Shown here piece by piece: positions 1-8,803 of a DNA stretch of 64,000 nt (the stretch's first letter is position 1; each line of letters starts with the position of its first letter). The notes below the pieces were generated by a model, which saw nothing but the letters and a program-made list of their open reading frames with translations, searched no databases and was not told where the DNA came from. Location: positions 2,958,501-3,022,500 of the forward strand of contig NZ_JBBPBZ010000002.1 of the NCBI RefSeq assembly GCF_038070105.1. Direction: 5' to 3'. A program made the translations under genes and the position numbers. This DNA is from Methylocystis sp. IM3 (GTDB taxonomy: Bacteria; Pseudomonadota; Alphaproteobacteria; Rhizobiales; Beijerinckiaceae).

Positions 1-1
1 C

Positions 2-127
2 TATCACCTCGACGGCACCTTCACCTGCGGCAAGGCGGAGCCGGTGCAGGTCGCGCCGGTCTCCCACGGCAGCCCGCCCGCGCGCTTCCGCAATGTCCGC
101 GTGCTGAACACGACTGGCGACGAATAA
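2..127 (+). CDS. TldD/PmbA family protein, C-terminal end (partial)
   Basis: Only the last 41 codons are present; the gene begins outside the window. The reading frame ends in TAA at 125-127. The tail, with GSPPARFRNVRVLN near the end, resembles the C-terminal strand of TldD/TldE metallopeptidase subunits. It is followed after 4 bp by a PmbA-like gene, matching the usual pairing of TldD and TldE partners. The family processes or degrades small peptides in the cytoplasm. The catalytic HExxxH region would lie upstream, so which subunit this is cannot be read directly. A TldD-like role is inferred from the partner lacking the zinc motif. Confidence 0.6.
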   Translation, partial: YHLDGTFTCGKAEPVQVAPVSHGSPPARFRNVRVLNTTGDE

Positions 128-131
128 TCGC

Positions 132-1466
132 ATGTTTCTCACCTCAGACGACGCGAAGACAATCGCCGGGAAAATCATCGCGCGCTCCAACGCCGACGCC
201 TGCGTCGTGAAGATCGACGGCGGCGAGGATTACAGCCTGCGTTTCGCGCGCGGCGGCGCTACCACCAATCTCGCCATTTCCGAGACGAGCCTGCGCATTT
301 CCTCCCATATCGGCGGGCGCGTCGGCTCGGTGACGACGACGCGCCTCGACGAGGCCGCGCTCGACGCCGCTCGCGTCCGCTCGGAGGAGATCGCCCGCAT
401 GTTGCCGGTCGATCCCGACTATGTCGCGCCATTGGGGCCGCAGGACTATGAAACCTCGGCGCGCTACGACGACAACGCGGCCGCGCTGCGGCTCGATACG
501 CTCGCGGCCCAGGCGGCGCGGGTGATCGAGGAAGGCGCGCGCGTCGGCGTCGATACGTTCGGCTGCGCGTCGAGCGCGCGGCGCTTCGAGGCGCTGGCGA
601 CGAGCGCCGGCCTCTTCGCCTATGACCGGCGCAGCGAGATCGACCTTTCGGCCACGGCGCGCAACAAATCCGACAGATGGTCCGGCTGGGCGGGCGCGCA
701 TCAGTTCTTCGCCGGGCGCCTCGACGCGGAGAGCATCGCGCGCCGCGCCTGCGAGAAGGCCGCGCATGACGCCGAGCCCGTCGATCTCGAGCCCGGCGAT
801 TACACCGTGATCCTCGAGCCGGTCGCCGTCGCCGAACTCGCCTTCTGGGCCTTGAGTGCGATGGATGCGCGGGCGGCGGACGAAGGCCGCAGCTTCTACG
901 CGCGCCCCGGCGGCGGCGCGCTGATCGGCGAGACGCTCTTCGACGAGAAACTCACGATCCGCATCGACCCCGCCGATCCGCTCGCGCCGGAAGGCGGCGT
1001 CGGCTACGAGGGCGTGCCGCATCGCGCCCGCGCCTTCATCGACAGGGGCGTCGTCTCTTCGCTTTATCGCTCGCGCGCCTGGGCGCAGAAGACCGGCGCC
1101 GAGGCCATTCCTTTCGCGCGCAATTTCATCATGGAGGGCGGCGACGCCACGCTCGACGACATGGTCCGCTCGGTGAAGCGCGGCGTGCTGGTGACGCGCA
1201 TCTGGTACGAGAACATGGTCGAGCCCAAGGGCCTGCTGCTCACCGGCCTCACCCGAGACGGCAACTTCCTGATCGAGAACGGCCGCGTGACCGCGCCCGT
1301 GCGCAACATGCGCTTCAATCAGCGGCTCGGCGATCTCTTCGCCAATATCGTCGCGCTCGGGCCGACGGAACGGACATGGCGCGCGGCCGGCGGCGGCGGC
1401 GCGGCGGCGGCCCCGCCGATGCTCGTCGAGAAGTTCCATTTCTCATCGAAATCCAGCGGCGTGTAA
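132..1466 (+). CDS. TldD/PmbA family protein (TldE/PmbA-like subunit)
   Basis: A 444-residue protein of normal length for the family. The C-terminal half carries typical TldD/PmbA segments, such as ARNFIMEGGDATLDDM and the GLTRDGNFLIENG stretch. The HExxxH zinc motif of TldD is not seen; the corresponding region reads VAVAELAFWALSAMDA. It therefore looks like the non-catalytic TldE/PmbA partner of the heterodimer, which degrades unfolded small peptides. The start ATG lies 4 bp after the stop of the upstream family member, so the two are probably co-transcribed and assemble together. Function is assigned by family resemblance only. Confidence 0.8.
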   Translation: MFLTSDDAKTIAGKIIARSNADACVVKIDGGEDYSLRFARGGATTNLAISETSLRISSHIGGRVGSVTTTRLDEAALDAARVRSEEIARMLPVDPDYVAPLGPQDYETSARYDDNAAALRLDTLAAQAARVIEEGARVGVDTFGCASSARRFEALATSAGLFAYDRRSEIDLSATARNKSDRWSGWAGAHQFFAGRLDAESIARRACEKAAHDAEPVDLEPGDYTVILEPVAVAELAFWALSAMDARAADEGRSFYARPGGGALIGETLFDEKLTIRIDPADPLAPEGGVGYEGVPHRARAFIDRGVVSSLYRSRAWAQKTGAEAIPFARNFIMEGGDATLDDMVRSVKRGVLVTRIWYENMVEPKGLLLTGLTRDGNFLIENGRVTAPVRNMRFNQRLGDLFANIVALGPTERTWRAAGGGGAAAAPPMLVEKFHFSSKSSGV

Positions 1467-1507
1467 GTCATCCCGCCGCCGCGAGGTCAAACGGAGCGCG
1501 CCCCTTC

Positions 1508-2497
1508 ATGTTTCTTCGTTTTCTCGCGGCATGCGTCGCGCTCCTTGTCGCGCTTCCGGCGCTCGCGCTCGACAAGGTGACCTTCGCCACCAACTGGCGC
1601 GCGCAGGCCGAGCATGGCGGCTTCTATCAGGCGGCCGCCGATGGCACCTATGCGCGCTATGGGCTCGACGTCCGCATCCAGCAGGGCGGGCCGCAGGTCA
1701 ACGCGCGGCTCTTGCTCGCGGCGGGACGCGTCGACTTCGCCATGGGCGCCAATACGATTCAGATGTTCGAATCGGTGCAGCAGAACGTGCCGCTCGTCAC
1801 GGTCGCGAGCATGTTCCAGATCGATCCCGTCATCTTCATGTCGCATCCGGGCGAAGGGCTCGACCGCTTCGAGGATTTGCCGAAAGCGACCGTCTTCATC
1901 GCAAACGACATGCGCGCCTCCCTGTGGCAATGGCTGAAACAGGCCTATGGTTTTCAGGACGGAAAAGTGAAGCCCTATGGCTTCAACTCGGCGCCCTTCA
2001 TCGCCGACAGGAAGTCGATCCAGCAGGGGTTTCTCACCTCCGAGCCCTATGCCGTCGAAACGCAGGGCGGCTTCAGGCCCAATGTTTTCCTGCTTTCGGA
2101 CGTGGGCTACGACAGCTATTCGACGACGATCGAGACGCGGGCCGACACGATCGAAAAGAAGCCCGATCTCGTGCAGCGCTTCGTCGACGCCTCGATCATC
2201 GGCTGGTACAATTATCTTTACGGCGACAACGCCGCCGCCAATGCGGCGATCAAGCGCGACAATCCGGAGATGACCGACGGACAGATCGCTTTTTCGCTGG
2301 CGAAACTGAAGGAGCGCGAAGTCGTCGACGGGGGCGACGCCCGCACCTATGGCGTCGGCGTCATGACCGATCAGCGCATGAAGAGCTTCTTTCAGAAAAT
2401 GGCGAAGGCGGGCGTCGCGCCGGCGGACCTCGATTACGCAAAAGGCTATACGCTGCGCTTCATCGGCAAGAAGGTCGGCATGGATCTGCGGCCATGA
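1508..2497 (+). CDS. NMT1/THI5-like ABC transporter substrate-binding protein
   Basis: A 329-residue periplasmic binding protein. The ATG at 1508 is chosen because it opens directly onto a signal peptide (residues about 1-20, ending ALPALALD); longer readings add a basic, unlikely leader that overlaps the upstream gene. The mature part begins KVTFATNWRAQAEHGGFYQA, typical of the NMT1/THI5-like group that binds pyrimidine (thiamine precursor), riboflavin or related ligands. The stop overlaps the ATPase start by ATGA, so binding protein, ATPase and permease form one operon. The substrate cannot be fixed from sequence. No thiamine or FMN riboswitch was recognised upstream. Confidence 0.85.
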   Translation: MFLRFLAACVALLVALPALALDKVTFATNWRAQAEHGGFYQAAADGTYARYGLDVRIQQGGPQVNARLLLAAGRVDFAMGANTIQMFESVQQNVPLVTVASMFQIDPVIFMSHPGEGLDRFEDLPKATVFIANDMRASLWQWLKQAYGFQDGKVKPYGFNSAPFIADRKSIQQGFLTSEPYAVETQGGFRPNVFLLSDVGYDSYSTTIETRADTIEKKPDLVQRFVDASIIGWYNYLYGDNAAANAAIKRDNPEMTDGQIAFSLAKLKEREVVDGGDARTYGVGVMTDQRMKSFFQKMAKAGVAPADLDYAKGYTLRFIGKKVGMDLRP

Positions 2498-3312
2498 GCG
2501 ACTCTCTCTTCATCGCAAGCGAAGAAAAGTCCTCGGGACGCGCACGGGACGCGCTCGCGCCGATCCTCGTTTCGCTCCAGAACGTCGGCAAGACCTTTCC
2601 CAACGGCGTCACGGCGCTTGCAGGCCTCGAACTCGACGTGCGGCAGGGCGAGACGCTGACGCTGCTCGGCCCTTCGGGCTGCGGCAAATCCACCGTGCTG
2701 CGCCTGATCGCGGGACTGACCGAACCGAGCGCCGGCGCCATCGTCTGGGCCGACGACTCGGCGCGACGAAACATCGGCTTCGTCTTTCAGGACCCGACGC
2801 TGCTCCCCTGGGCCAATGTGTTCGACAATGTCTTTCTGCCGCTGCGCCTTGCCGGCGAGAGCCGCGCCGGCTCGCGCGAGCGGGTCATGGACGCGCTGGA
2901 GCGGGTCGGCCTCGCCGATTTCGCCCGGGCGCTGCCGCGCGAGCTTTCGGGCGGCATGAAAATGCGCTGCGCCATCGCCCGCGCCTTCATCACGCGGCCC
3001 TCGCTGGTGCTGATGGACGAGCCCTTCGCCGCGCTCGACGAAGTCACGCGCTGCAAGCTGAACGAAGGGCTCGTCACGCTCAAGGAGCGACTCGGCGCGA
3101 CCATCGTCTTCGTCACCCACTCCATTTTCGAAAGCGCCTTCGTCTCGACCCGTATGGTGGTGATGTCGCGCCCGCGCGGCGCCATCGTCGAGGAAATCAG
3201 GGTCGATCCCGCCCTTGCGCGCGACGACGATTACCGCATGAGCGAGAGCTTTTCGCGAACCGCGCGCCGCGCCTCCCTCGCCCTGCGCGGCGCCATGGGA
3301 GAGACGGCGTGA
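2494..3312 (+). CDS. ABC transporter ATP-binding protein (NMT1/SsuB/TauB-type)
   Basis: A 272-residue ATPase. Visible motifs are Walker A GPSGCGKST (59-67), Q-loop FVFQD (Gln99), signature LSGGMKMR (from 151), Walker B LVLMDEPFAALDE (from about 171) and the H-loop VTHSIFE. It is the cytoplasmic motor of the importer encoded with the genes on either side. The ATG at 2494 overlaps the stop of the binding-protein gene by 4 bp. Its own stop overlaps the GTG of the permease by 4 bp, implying translational coupling. The sequence is closest in style to the nitrate/taurine/sulfonate ATPase subfamily. Confidence 0.9.
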   Translation: MSDSLFIASEEKSSGRARDALAPILVSLQNVGKTFPNGVTALAGLELDVRQGETLTLLGPSGCGKSTVLRLIAGLTEPSAGAIVWADDSARRNIGFVFQDPTLLPWANVFDNVFLPLRLAGESRAGSRERVMDALERVGLADFARALPRELSGGMKMRCAIARAFITRPSLVLMDEPFAALDEVTRCKLNEGLVTLKERLGATIVFVTHSIFESAFVSTRMVVMSRPRGAIVEEIRVDPALARDDDYRMSESFSRTARRASLALRGAMGETA

Positions 3313-4085
3313 AGCTGCGCGACATCGCCATCCCTCTTGCGGTTTTCCTCGCTTTCCTCGGCCTTTGGGAGTGGATCGTCGCGGCGCGGACCATTCCGCC
3401 CTATGTGCTGCCCGCGCCCTCTGCGATCTTCGCCAAGCTCGTCGAAGACCGCGCGCTGCTGCTGTCCTCGCTCGCCGTCACGCTCGGCGTGACGCTGAAG
3501 GCGCTCGCCGTCGCGACCCTCTCCGGCGTGGCGCTGGCGCTGCTTCTCGCGCAATCGAAATGGCTCGAGCGCGCGCTGTTGCCCTTCGCCGTCGTCTTGC
3601 AGGTGACGCCGATCATCGCCATCGCGCCGCTGCTTCTCGTCTATATGAAGCCCGACAACGCCGTGCTGGTCTGCGCCTTTCTCGTGGCCTTCTTTCCGAT
3701 CCTCTCCAACACGGCGCTCGGCCTCGCCTCCGTGGATCACGCGCTCGGCGATCTTTTCGACCTCTACCGCGCCTCGGCCTGGCAAAGGCTCGTCCATCTG
3801 CGGCTGCCGTCAGCGCTGCCGCAGTTTCTCACGGGCCTGCGCATCGGCGGCGGCCTCTCCCTTGTCGGCGCCATCGTCGCGGAATTGTCGGCGGGCGCCT
3901 CTGGCCAGGGCGAGGGCCTCGCCTATCGCATCGTCGAGGCGGGCTTCAGGCTCGACATTGCGCGCATGTTCGCGGCGCTGGCGCTGATCTCGCTCGCCGG
4001 CCTCGCCATCTATGGCGCGCTCTCGGCGCTCTCCTATCTCCTGCTGCGCGGCTGGCACGAAAGCGCGCGCGAAAGGGGCGACTGA
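3309..4085 (+). CDS. ABC transporter permease (NMT1/SsuC/TauC-type)
   Basis: A 258-residue inner-membrane protein with about six hydrophobic helices. The first is near residues 7-22 (IPLAVFLAFLGLWEWIV), followed by the PPYVLPAPSAIF segment typical of SsuC/TauC/ThiX permeases. The cytoplasmic coupling region (SAWQRLVHLRLPSALPQFLTG, split by the EAA-like loop) is present. It starts with GTG at 3309, overlapping the ATPase stop, and completes the importer with the two upstream genes. The ligand is unknown; thiamine precursor, riboflavin and sulfonate are all possible. Confidence 0.88.
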   Translation: MKLRDIAIPLAVFLAFLGLWEWIVAARTIPPYVLPAPSAIFAKLVEDRALLLSSLAVTLGVTLKALAVATLSGVALALLLAQSKWLERALLPFAVVLQVTPIIAIAPLLLVYMKPDNAVLVCAFLVAFFPILSNTALGLASVDHALGDLFDLYRASAWQRLVHLRLPSALPQFLTGLRIGGGLSLVGAIVAELSAGASGQGEGLAYRIVEAGFRLDIARMFAALALISLAGLAIYGALSALSYLLLRGWHESARERGD

Positions 4086-4139
4086 CCGCCTCGCGCCCTT
4101 CTTCGAAGGAGAGGCGTTCGATCCCTTACCGCGCCTACT

Positions 4140-5495
4140 TTACTGTTCGGCCACCCCGCCAACCTCGTCGAGGTGATAGACGTCGTCGCGGAAATGCACC
4201 GTGCCGTCGGCGGACGCCCAGCCCGTCATGTAGACCCACACCACCGGGACAGGCCGCGCGAGCCTGACCTCCTCGCGCTCGCCGCTCGCGATCTTCGCGT
4301 CGATCTCCTCCTTGGTCAGCGCGGGACCGCTGGCGCCGTCGAGCAGCCACGCCGCAAGATCGACGACGCCCTGCACGCGCACGCAGCCATGGGAGAGAAA
4401 GCGGTAGTCATTGGCGAAGAGATTGCGCGACGGCGTGTCGTGCATATAGACCGAGTGCGAATTGGGCATTGAGATGCGGATCGAGCCCAGCGAATTGCCG
4501 GCGCCCGAATCCTGACGCAGCGTGTAATTCACCGCGCGCTCGCTCGCCCAGTTTATCGAGCGCGGATCGACTTCCTCGCCGCGATTGTTGAGCACCCGGA
4601 TGCGCGAGCGCGTGAGATAGCCGGGGTCTGTCAGCATCTTCGGCGCGATCTCGTTCTTGATGATCGAGGTCGGCACGGTCCATGTGGGGTTGATGTTCAC
4701 CGCGACGATCTTCGCCTGCACTTCCGGCGAATGATGTTCGGGATCGCCGACGATGGCGGCGTAGCGGCGGACGACGCGGTCGTTTTCCACCGCGTCCACC
4801 GCCGTCGAGGGAATGTTCACGACGATGTAGCGATCGCCGAAGGGGAAATCCACGCCGGCGAGACGCTGCGCGCTCGAGGCGAGCTGACGGAAGCGCACAT
4901 CCGCCGGCACGTCGAGAGCGCGCAGGGTGGCGCCCGCGACCACGCCGGTCTGCTTGAGGCCCATGCGGAACTGAAACCGCTTGACGGCCGCCGTGAGCTC
5001 CGCGTCCCAGCCCGGCTTGCGCGTGGCGGTGACGGCGTCGTCCTCCGCCGCGAGGCGCCGGCGCAGCGCCACGACCGCGGGTCCCTTGGCCCCCGCGCGC
5101 AAGGGAACGCCGACCGTCGGCCAGCCGCCGAGATCGACGATCTGCGCATAGCGTTCCGACGCCTTGGAGGTCGTGAAGAAGGTTTCGGGCTGGAGAACCG
5201 GCGTCGGATCGTCGGACAGCGCCGTCTCGCGCGGCGGCGCGGGCGGCTTGGGCTTGGGCTTCGGCTTGGGCTTGGGGGCGGCCGCGCTCGCCTCGGTGGC
5301 CGGCGCAGCGGCGGGGTTCGGCGCGGCGGCGGGCGTTGCAGGGGGCGGCGCGGCCGGTTGCGGCGCGGGCGCCGGCGTCGCGGTTGGCGGCAGCGGCGGT
5401 GCGTTTTGCGCCAGCAGCGGCGACCCGCCGAGCCATGCGCAGGCGACGAGGCCGAGGCCGAGGCGCACCCTTCGTGAAACTGTCCGTCTCGCCAT
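4140..5495 (-). CDS. L,D-transpeptidase (YkuD domain) with peptidoglycan-binding domain
   Basis: About 451 residues. An N-terminal signal segment is followed by a Pro/Ala/Lys-rich linker (repeats of KPKPKPKP), a peptidoglycan-binding-like helical region (GAKGPAVVALRRRLAAEDD) and a YkuD domain. The catalytic site is visible as YMHDTPS and SHGCVRV, with the nucleophilic Cys in HGC. It would form 3-3 cross-links in peptidoglycan or attach proteins to it in the periplasm. The ATG at 5495 is chosen because GAGAGG lies 11 nt upstream; an ATG at 5504 is also possible. It faces the ABC importer (convergent) and diverges from the cytochrome gene. A second YkuD protein occurs at 54.8 kb. Confidence 0.88.
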   Translation of the reverse strand: MARRTVSRRVRLGLGLVACAWLGGSPLLAQNAPPLPPTATPAPAPQPAAPPPATPAAAPNPAAAPATEASAAAPKPKPKPKPKPPAPPRETALSDDPTPVLQPETFFTTSKASERYAQIVDLGGWPTVGVPLRAGAKGPAVVALRRRLAAEDDAVTATRKPGWDAELTAAVKRFQFRMGLKQTGVVAGATLRALDVPADVRFRQLASSAQRLAGVDFPFGDRYIVVNIPSTAVDAVENDRVVRRYAAIVGDPEHHSPEVQAKIVAVNINPTWTVPTSIIKNEIAPKMLTDPGYLTRSRIRVLNNRGEEVDPRSINWASERAVNYTLRQDSGAGNSLGSIRISMPNSHSVYMHDTPSRNLFANDYRFLSHGCVRVQGVVDLAAWLLDGASGPALTKEEIDAKIASGEREEVRLARPVPVVWVYMTGWASADGTVHFRDDVYHLDEVGGVAEQ

Positions 5496-5709
5496 GAAAG
5501 CCATCGCCTCTCGCGGGCTTGCGCCCCGTGGCGCCAACCAACCCCGGGGTCAAGCATCGAATGTCCACGCCCTATTGCAGTCCCCCGGCTTCGGGGGTCA
5601 ACTGAATTCCGCGGGGAAAGCGCCGCGACAGGCGGCCGCCGCGGTTGCCCGCCGAACCGTACCGTGATAGCCTACTGATATATTTGGTTTTTCTATTGGA
5701 GATCATTCA

Positions 5710-7461
5710 ATGTGGGAGAAGCGTAAACCCATTTCCCTGCTCGTTTTCGCGAGCCTGTCATCGATTGCCCTCGCCGCCGCCCCCGCGAAAGCGGAACTGA
5801 AATATGCGAGCCAGGGCGCACAATGGACGCAGGCGAGCCGCAGCGACTTCTATACGCGGGACCAGGGGGCGCGGATCATGCCCTTCGCCTGGTTCAAGGC
5901 GCTCAAGCGCGCCGACGGCTCGGCATTCCTCGACGACGGCCTGACCCGCTATGGCTATCTGCCCAATCCCGACAGCCCGACGCCCGGCCTCCCCGTCGGC
6001 TTTCTCACGGCCACGGAAAACAACGTCCGCACGCTCAGCATGACCTGCTCGGCGTGTCACACACGCCAGATCGAGGTGAACGGCGTCTCCTGGCGGATCG
6101 ACGGCGGGCCTGCGCTGTCCGATTTCCAGTCGCTTCTTGCCGACATCGACGCGGCGGTGGACCGCGTCCTGAAAGACGGCGCGGCTTTCGACGGTTTCGC
6201 CAAGTCCGTCGGCGCCGCGAGCGAGGAGGCCCGTCAGGAGCTGCGCGACGACCTCCAGGCGTGGTTTGCGCCCTATCACGCGCTGATGAGCAAGGCGCTG
6301 CCCTCGCCGGCGTGGGGTGTGGGGCGCGCCGACGCGGTGTCGATGATCTTCAACCGCGTCGCCGGGCTCGACATCGGAGAGCCGCCGACCCGCATCATCC
6401 GGGACAACATCGAATCCGCGAATGCGCCAGTGCGCTATCCTTTCGTCTGGAACGCGCCCATTCAGGACACGACGCAATGGCCGGGCTTCGCCCGCAATGG
6501 CGACGATATTCTCGGCCTCGCGCGCAATGTGGGCGAGGTCTATGGCGTCTTCGGCGTCTATCGTCCCACAAAATCGATTCTGCCCGACGTCATCAACTTT
6601 CTGAACGATTCCTCCCTGAACTACGCCGGCCTGCAAAGGCTCGAAATTCTTCTCAAGCAGATCGAGCCGCCGAAATGGCCGTGGCCGCTCGACCCGGCGC
6701 TCGTCGCCAAGGGCGAGGAAATCTTCCATCGCGCCCCCAAGGACGGCGGCTGCGCGACAGGGTGCCACGAGGTCGCGACTGGCGCGGCGCGCGCCTGCAA
6801 CCCCAGCACCTGGCGGACGCCGATACAGGATGTCGGAACCGACTCGAAGGAATATGCGGTGCTGGCCCGCGAGGCGCAGACCGGCGTGCTCGAAGGGGCG
6901 TCGCTGCCCTTCCTGCCGGGCCTCGACACGCCGCTGAAGTCCAAGGACAAGATCATCAGCATTCTCGGCCTGTCCGTCATCGGCTCGATCCTGGAGGCGC
7001 CGCTGCATTTCGGGCTGGATGTGTTCAGGCCGATCGTGGAGGAGTGTCTGCCGATCAGGCCGGCGACTCCGGCCGCCTTGCGGGCGGCGGTGATCGAGAA
7101 GATGCGGCAGGCGCTGGAGAATACCTACCGGAAGCCTGGCGAGGCGCCCCCGCCCGCTTATGAGTCGCGCGTGATGAAGGGCATTTGGGCGGCGGCGCCC
7201 TATCTGCACAATGGCTCGGTGCCGACGCTTTCCGACCTGCTCGAACCCGCCTCGAAGCGCCCCGCCTCGTTCAAGGTCGGCCGCGCCTATGACATCGACA
7301 AGGTGGGTCTCGCGCAGGAGCAGCCGGGGTTGAGTTCGACCTATACGGCCGACGACTGCGGCAAGCGCGACTCGGGCAACAGCCGCTGCGGCCACGAGTT
7401 CGGCGTCAAGCTTTCGGCGGACGAGAAAAAGGCCCTGCTGGAATATTTGAAAAGCCTCTGA
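5710..7461 (+). CDS. RoxA-like di-heme cytochrome c protein
   Basis: A 583-residue exported protein with a signal peptide (about residues 1-28, ending APAKAE). The first haem site is canonical, CSACH (113-117). The second is CATGCH (348-353), three residues between the cysteines instead of two. The C-terminal segment with APYLHNGSVPTLSDLLEP resembles the di-heme peroxidase/RoxA-RoxB group, which includes rubber oxygenase and MauG-like enzymes. A periplasmic redox or oxygenase role is likely, but the substrate is unknown and cannot be inferred from neighbours. The gene appears monocistronic and ends at a strong hairpin at 7477. Haem attachment at the CX3CH site needs protein-level evidence. 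Confidence 0.75.
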   Translation: MWEKRKPISLLVFASLSSIALAAAPAKAELKYASQGAQWTQASRSDFYTRDQGARIMPFAWFKALKRADGSAFLDDGLTRYGYLPNPDSPTPGLPVGFLTATENNVRTLSMTCSACHTRQIEVNGVSWRIDGGPALSDFQSLLADIDAAVDRVLKDGAAFDGFAKSVGAASEEARQELRDDLQAWFAPYHALMSKALPSPAWGVGRADAVSMIFNRVAGLDIGEPPTRIIRDNIESANAPVRYPFVWNAPIQDTTQWPGFARNGDDILGLARNVGEVYGVFGVYRPTKSILPDVINFLNDSSLNYAGLQRLEILLKQIEPPKWPWPLDPALVAKGEEIFHRAPKDGGCATGCHEVATGAARACNPSTWRTPIQDVGTDSKEYAVLAREAQTGVLEGASLPFLPGLDTPLKSKDKIISILGLSVIGSILEAPLHFGLDVFRPIVEECLPIRPATPAALRAAVIEKMRQALENTYRKPGEAPPPAYESRVMKGIWAAAPYLHNGSVPTLSDLLEPASKRPASFKVGRAYDIDKVGLAQEQPGLSSTYTADDCGKRDSGNSRCGHEFGVKLSADEKKALLEYLKSL

Positions 7462-7476
7462 TCGCTCTCGCGAACG

Positions 7477-7505
7477 AGGGGGCGCCCGCGCCCCCTTGCC
7501 TTTTG
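7477..7505 (+). terminator. Rho-independent terminator after the cytochrome gene
   Basis: A perfect 9-bp stem, AGGGGGCGC (7477-7485) with GCGCCCCCT (7488-7496), two-base loop, followed by a T-rich stretch (TGCCTTTT). It lies 15 bp after the stop of the RoxA-like gene and before ychF, so it probably ends the cytochrome transcript. Confidence 0.75.
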
Positions 7506-7561
7506 CCGCGCCGCCCCGCATACCGCGCCCAAGCGAACAACTCCAATCGAACGGGACGGAT

Positions 7562-8659
7562 ATGGGCTTCAAATGCGGCATCGTCGGTTTGCCGAACGTC
7601 GGCAAATCGACTCTTTTCAACGCGCTCACGCAGACGGCGGCGGCGCAGGCCGCGAATTATCCCTTCTGCACCATCGAGCCCAATGTCGGCGCGGTGGCGG
7701 TGCCCGACCCGCGTCTCGAGACGCTGACGCAAATCGCCGGCTCCAAGCAGATCATCCCGACACAGCTCACCTTCGTCGACATCGCCGGCCTCGTGCGCGG
7801 CGCCTCCAAGGGCGAAGGCCTGGGCAACCAGTTCCTCGCCAATATCCGCGAATGCGACGCGATCGCCCATGTCGTGCGCTGTTTCGAAGACGGCGACGTG
7901 ACTCATGTGGAAGGCGGCGTCGATCCCATCCGCGACATCGAGACGATCGAGACCGAGCTGATGCTCTCCGATCTCGAAAGCCTCGAAAAGCGCGTGGTCG
8001 CTCTGGAGAAGAAGGCCAAGGGCGGCGACAAGGAGGCGAAGGAGCTCGTCGAGCTGATGAACCGCTGCCTCGTCCTGCTGCGCGAAGGCAAGCCGGCCCG
8101 CATGACGAAAGTCTCCGAGGAGGAGCGCGCGGCTTTCAACGGGCTGGGGCTTCTGTCCTCGAAGCCGGTGCTCTACGTCTGCAATGTGGAAGAGGAATCC
8201 GCCGCCGAGGGCAACGGCAATTCGGCCAAGGTCGCCGCGCGCGCCGCAGAGGAAGGCGCGGCCTCGGTCGTCGTCTCGGCGAAGATCGAGAGCGAAATCG
8301 CGGTCATGCCGCCCGAGGAGCAAAAGGACTTCCTCGAGGCCGTCGGGCTGACGGAGCCGGGCCTCAACCGCGTCATCCGCGCCGGCTACGAGCTGCTGCA
8401 TCTCATCACCTATTTCACGGTCGGCCCCAAGGAAGCCCGCGCCTGGACCATCGAAAAAGGCACGCGCGCGCCCCAGGCCGCCGGCGTGATCCACACCGAT
8501 TTCGAAAAAGGCTTCATCCGCGCCGAGACCATCGCCTTCGACGATTACGTCGCCAACAAGGGCGAGGCGGGCGCCCGCGATGCGGGGCGGCTGCGGCTCG
8601 AGGGGAAGGACTATGTCGTCGCTGACGGCGACGTGATGCACTTCAGGTTCAATACGTGA
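7562..8659 (+). CDS. ychF: Redox-regulated ATPase/GTPase YchF (OLA1 family)
   Basis: A 365-residue P-loop protein of normal length. The G1 motif GLPNVGKST (from residue 8), the G3 segment [10 protein letters not shown] and the non-canonical G4 element NVEEE in place of NKxD are visible. That change is typical of YchF/OLA1, which prefers ATP over GTP. The C-terminal TGS-like domain ends in [14 protein letters not shown]. YchF associates with ribosomes and responds to oxidative and other stresses. The ATG at 7562 is the family start ([16 protein letters not shown]). It is convergent with phaR across a pair of palindromic hairpins. Confidence 0.97.
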   Translation: MGFKCGIVGLPNVGKSTLFNALTQTAAAQAANYPFCTIEPNVGAVAVPDPRLETLTQIAGSKQIIPTQLTFVDIAGLVRGASKGEGLGNQFLANIRECDAIAHVVRCFEDGDVTHVEGGVDPIRDIETIETELMLSDLESLEKRVVALEKKAKGGDKEAKELVELMNRCLVLLREGKPARMTKVSEEERAAFNGLGLLSSKPVLYVCNVEEESAAEGNGNSAKVAARAAEEGAASVVVSAKIESEIAVMPPEEQKDFLEAVGLTEPGLNRVIRAGYELLHLITYFTVGPKEARAWTIEKGTRAPQAAGVIHTDFEKGFIRAETIAFDDYVANKGEAGARDAGRLRLEGKDYVVADGDVMHFRFNT

Positions 8660-8681
8660 GTTGAGCGAGGTCCGCAGTTGA

Positions 8682-8746
8682 ATGCCCGCGACAAGCGCGG
8701 GCATGACGGGCTCCTGGATGGTCATGGCCGGGCTTGTCCCGGCCAT
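8682..8746. repeat. Paired palindromic (REP-like) hairpins between ychF and phaR
   Basis: Two perfect 9-bp stem-loops lie 19 bp apart. The first is ATGCCCGCG (8682-8690), loop ACAAG, CGCGGGCAT (8696-8704). The second is ATGGCCGGG (8724-8732), loop CTTGT, CCCGGCCAT (8738-8746). The loops are reverse complements of one another, so the second unit resembles an inverted version of the first. The location between two convergent genes and the unit style match dispersed alphaproteobacterial intergenic repeats. It may also act as a two-way transcription stop. Confidence 0.7.
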
Positions 8747-8803
8747 CCATGCCCAGCCGGCCGTCCAACGCCCAAAGCGCGTGGCAGAAGATCGGGACCG
8801 CCC

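Noticed and set aside
144..1439. Long leftward ORF of about 430 codons opposite the PmbA-like gene
   Set aside because: It is an antisense shadow in GC-rich DNA: very Arg/Ala/Glu-rich, no family motif, and wholly inside a well-supported gene.
4086..4139. A terminator between the ABC permease and the L,D-transpeptidase genes
   Set aside because: No stem with a T run was found in the short gap.
5758..7629. Leftward ORF of over 600 codons opposite the cytochrome gene
   Set aside because: Composition is typical of antisense frames in high-GC DNA, with no recognisable domain, and it crosses a terminator and the ychF start.
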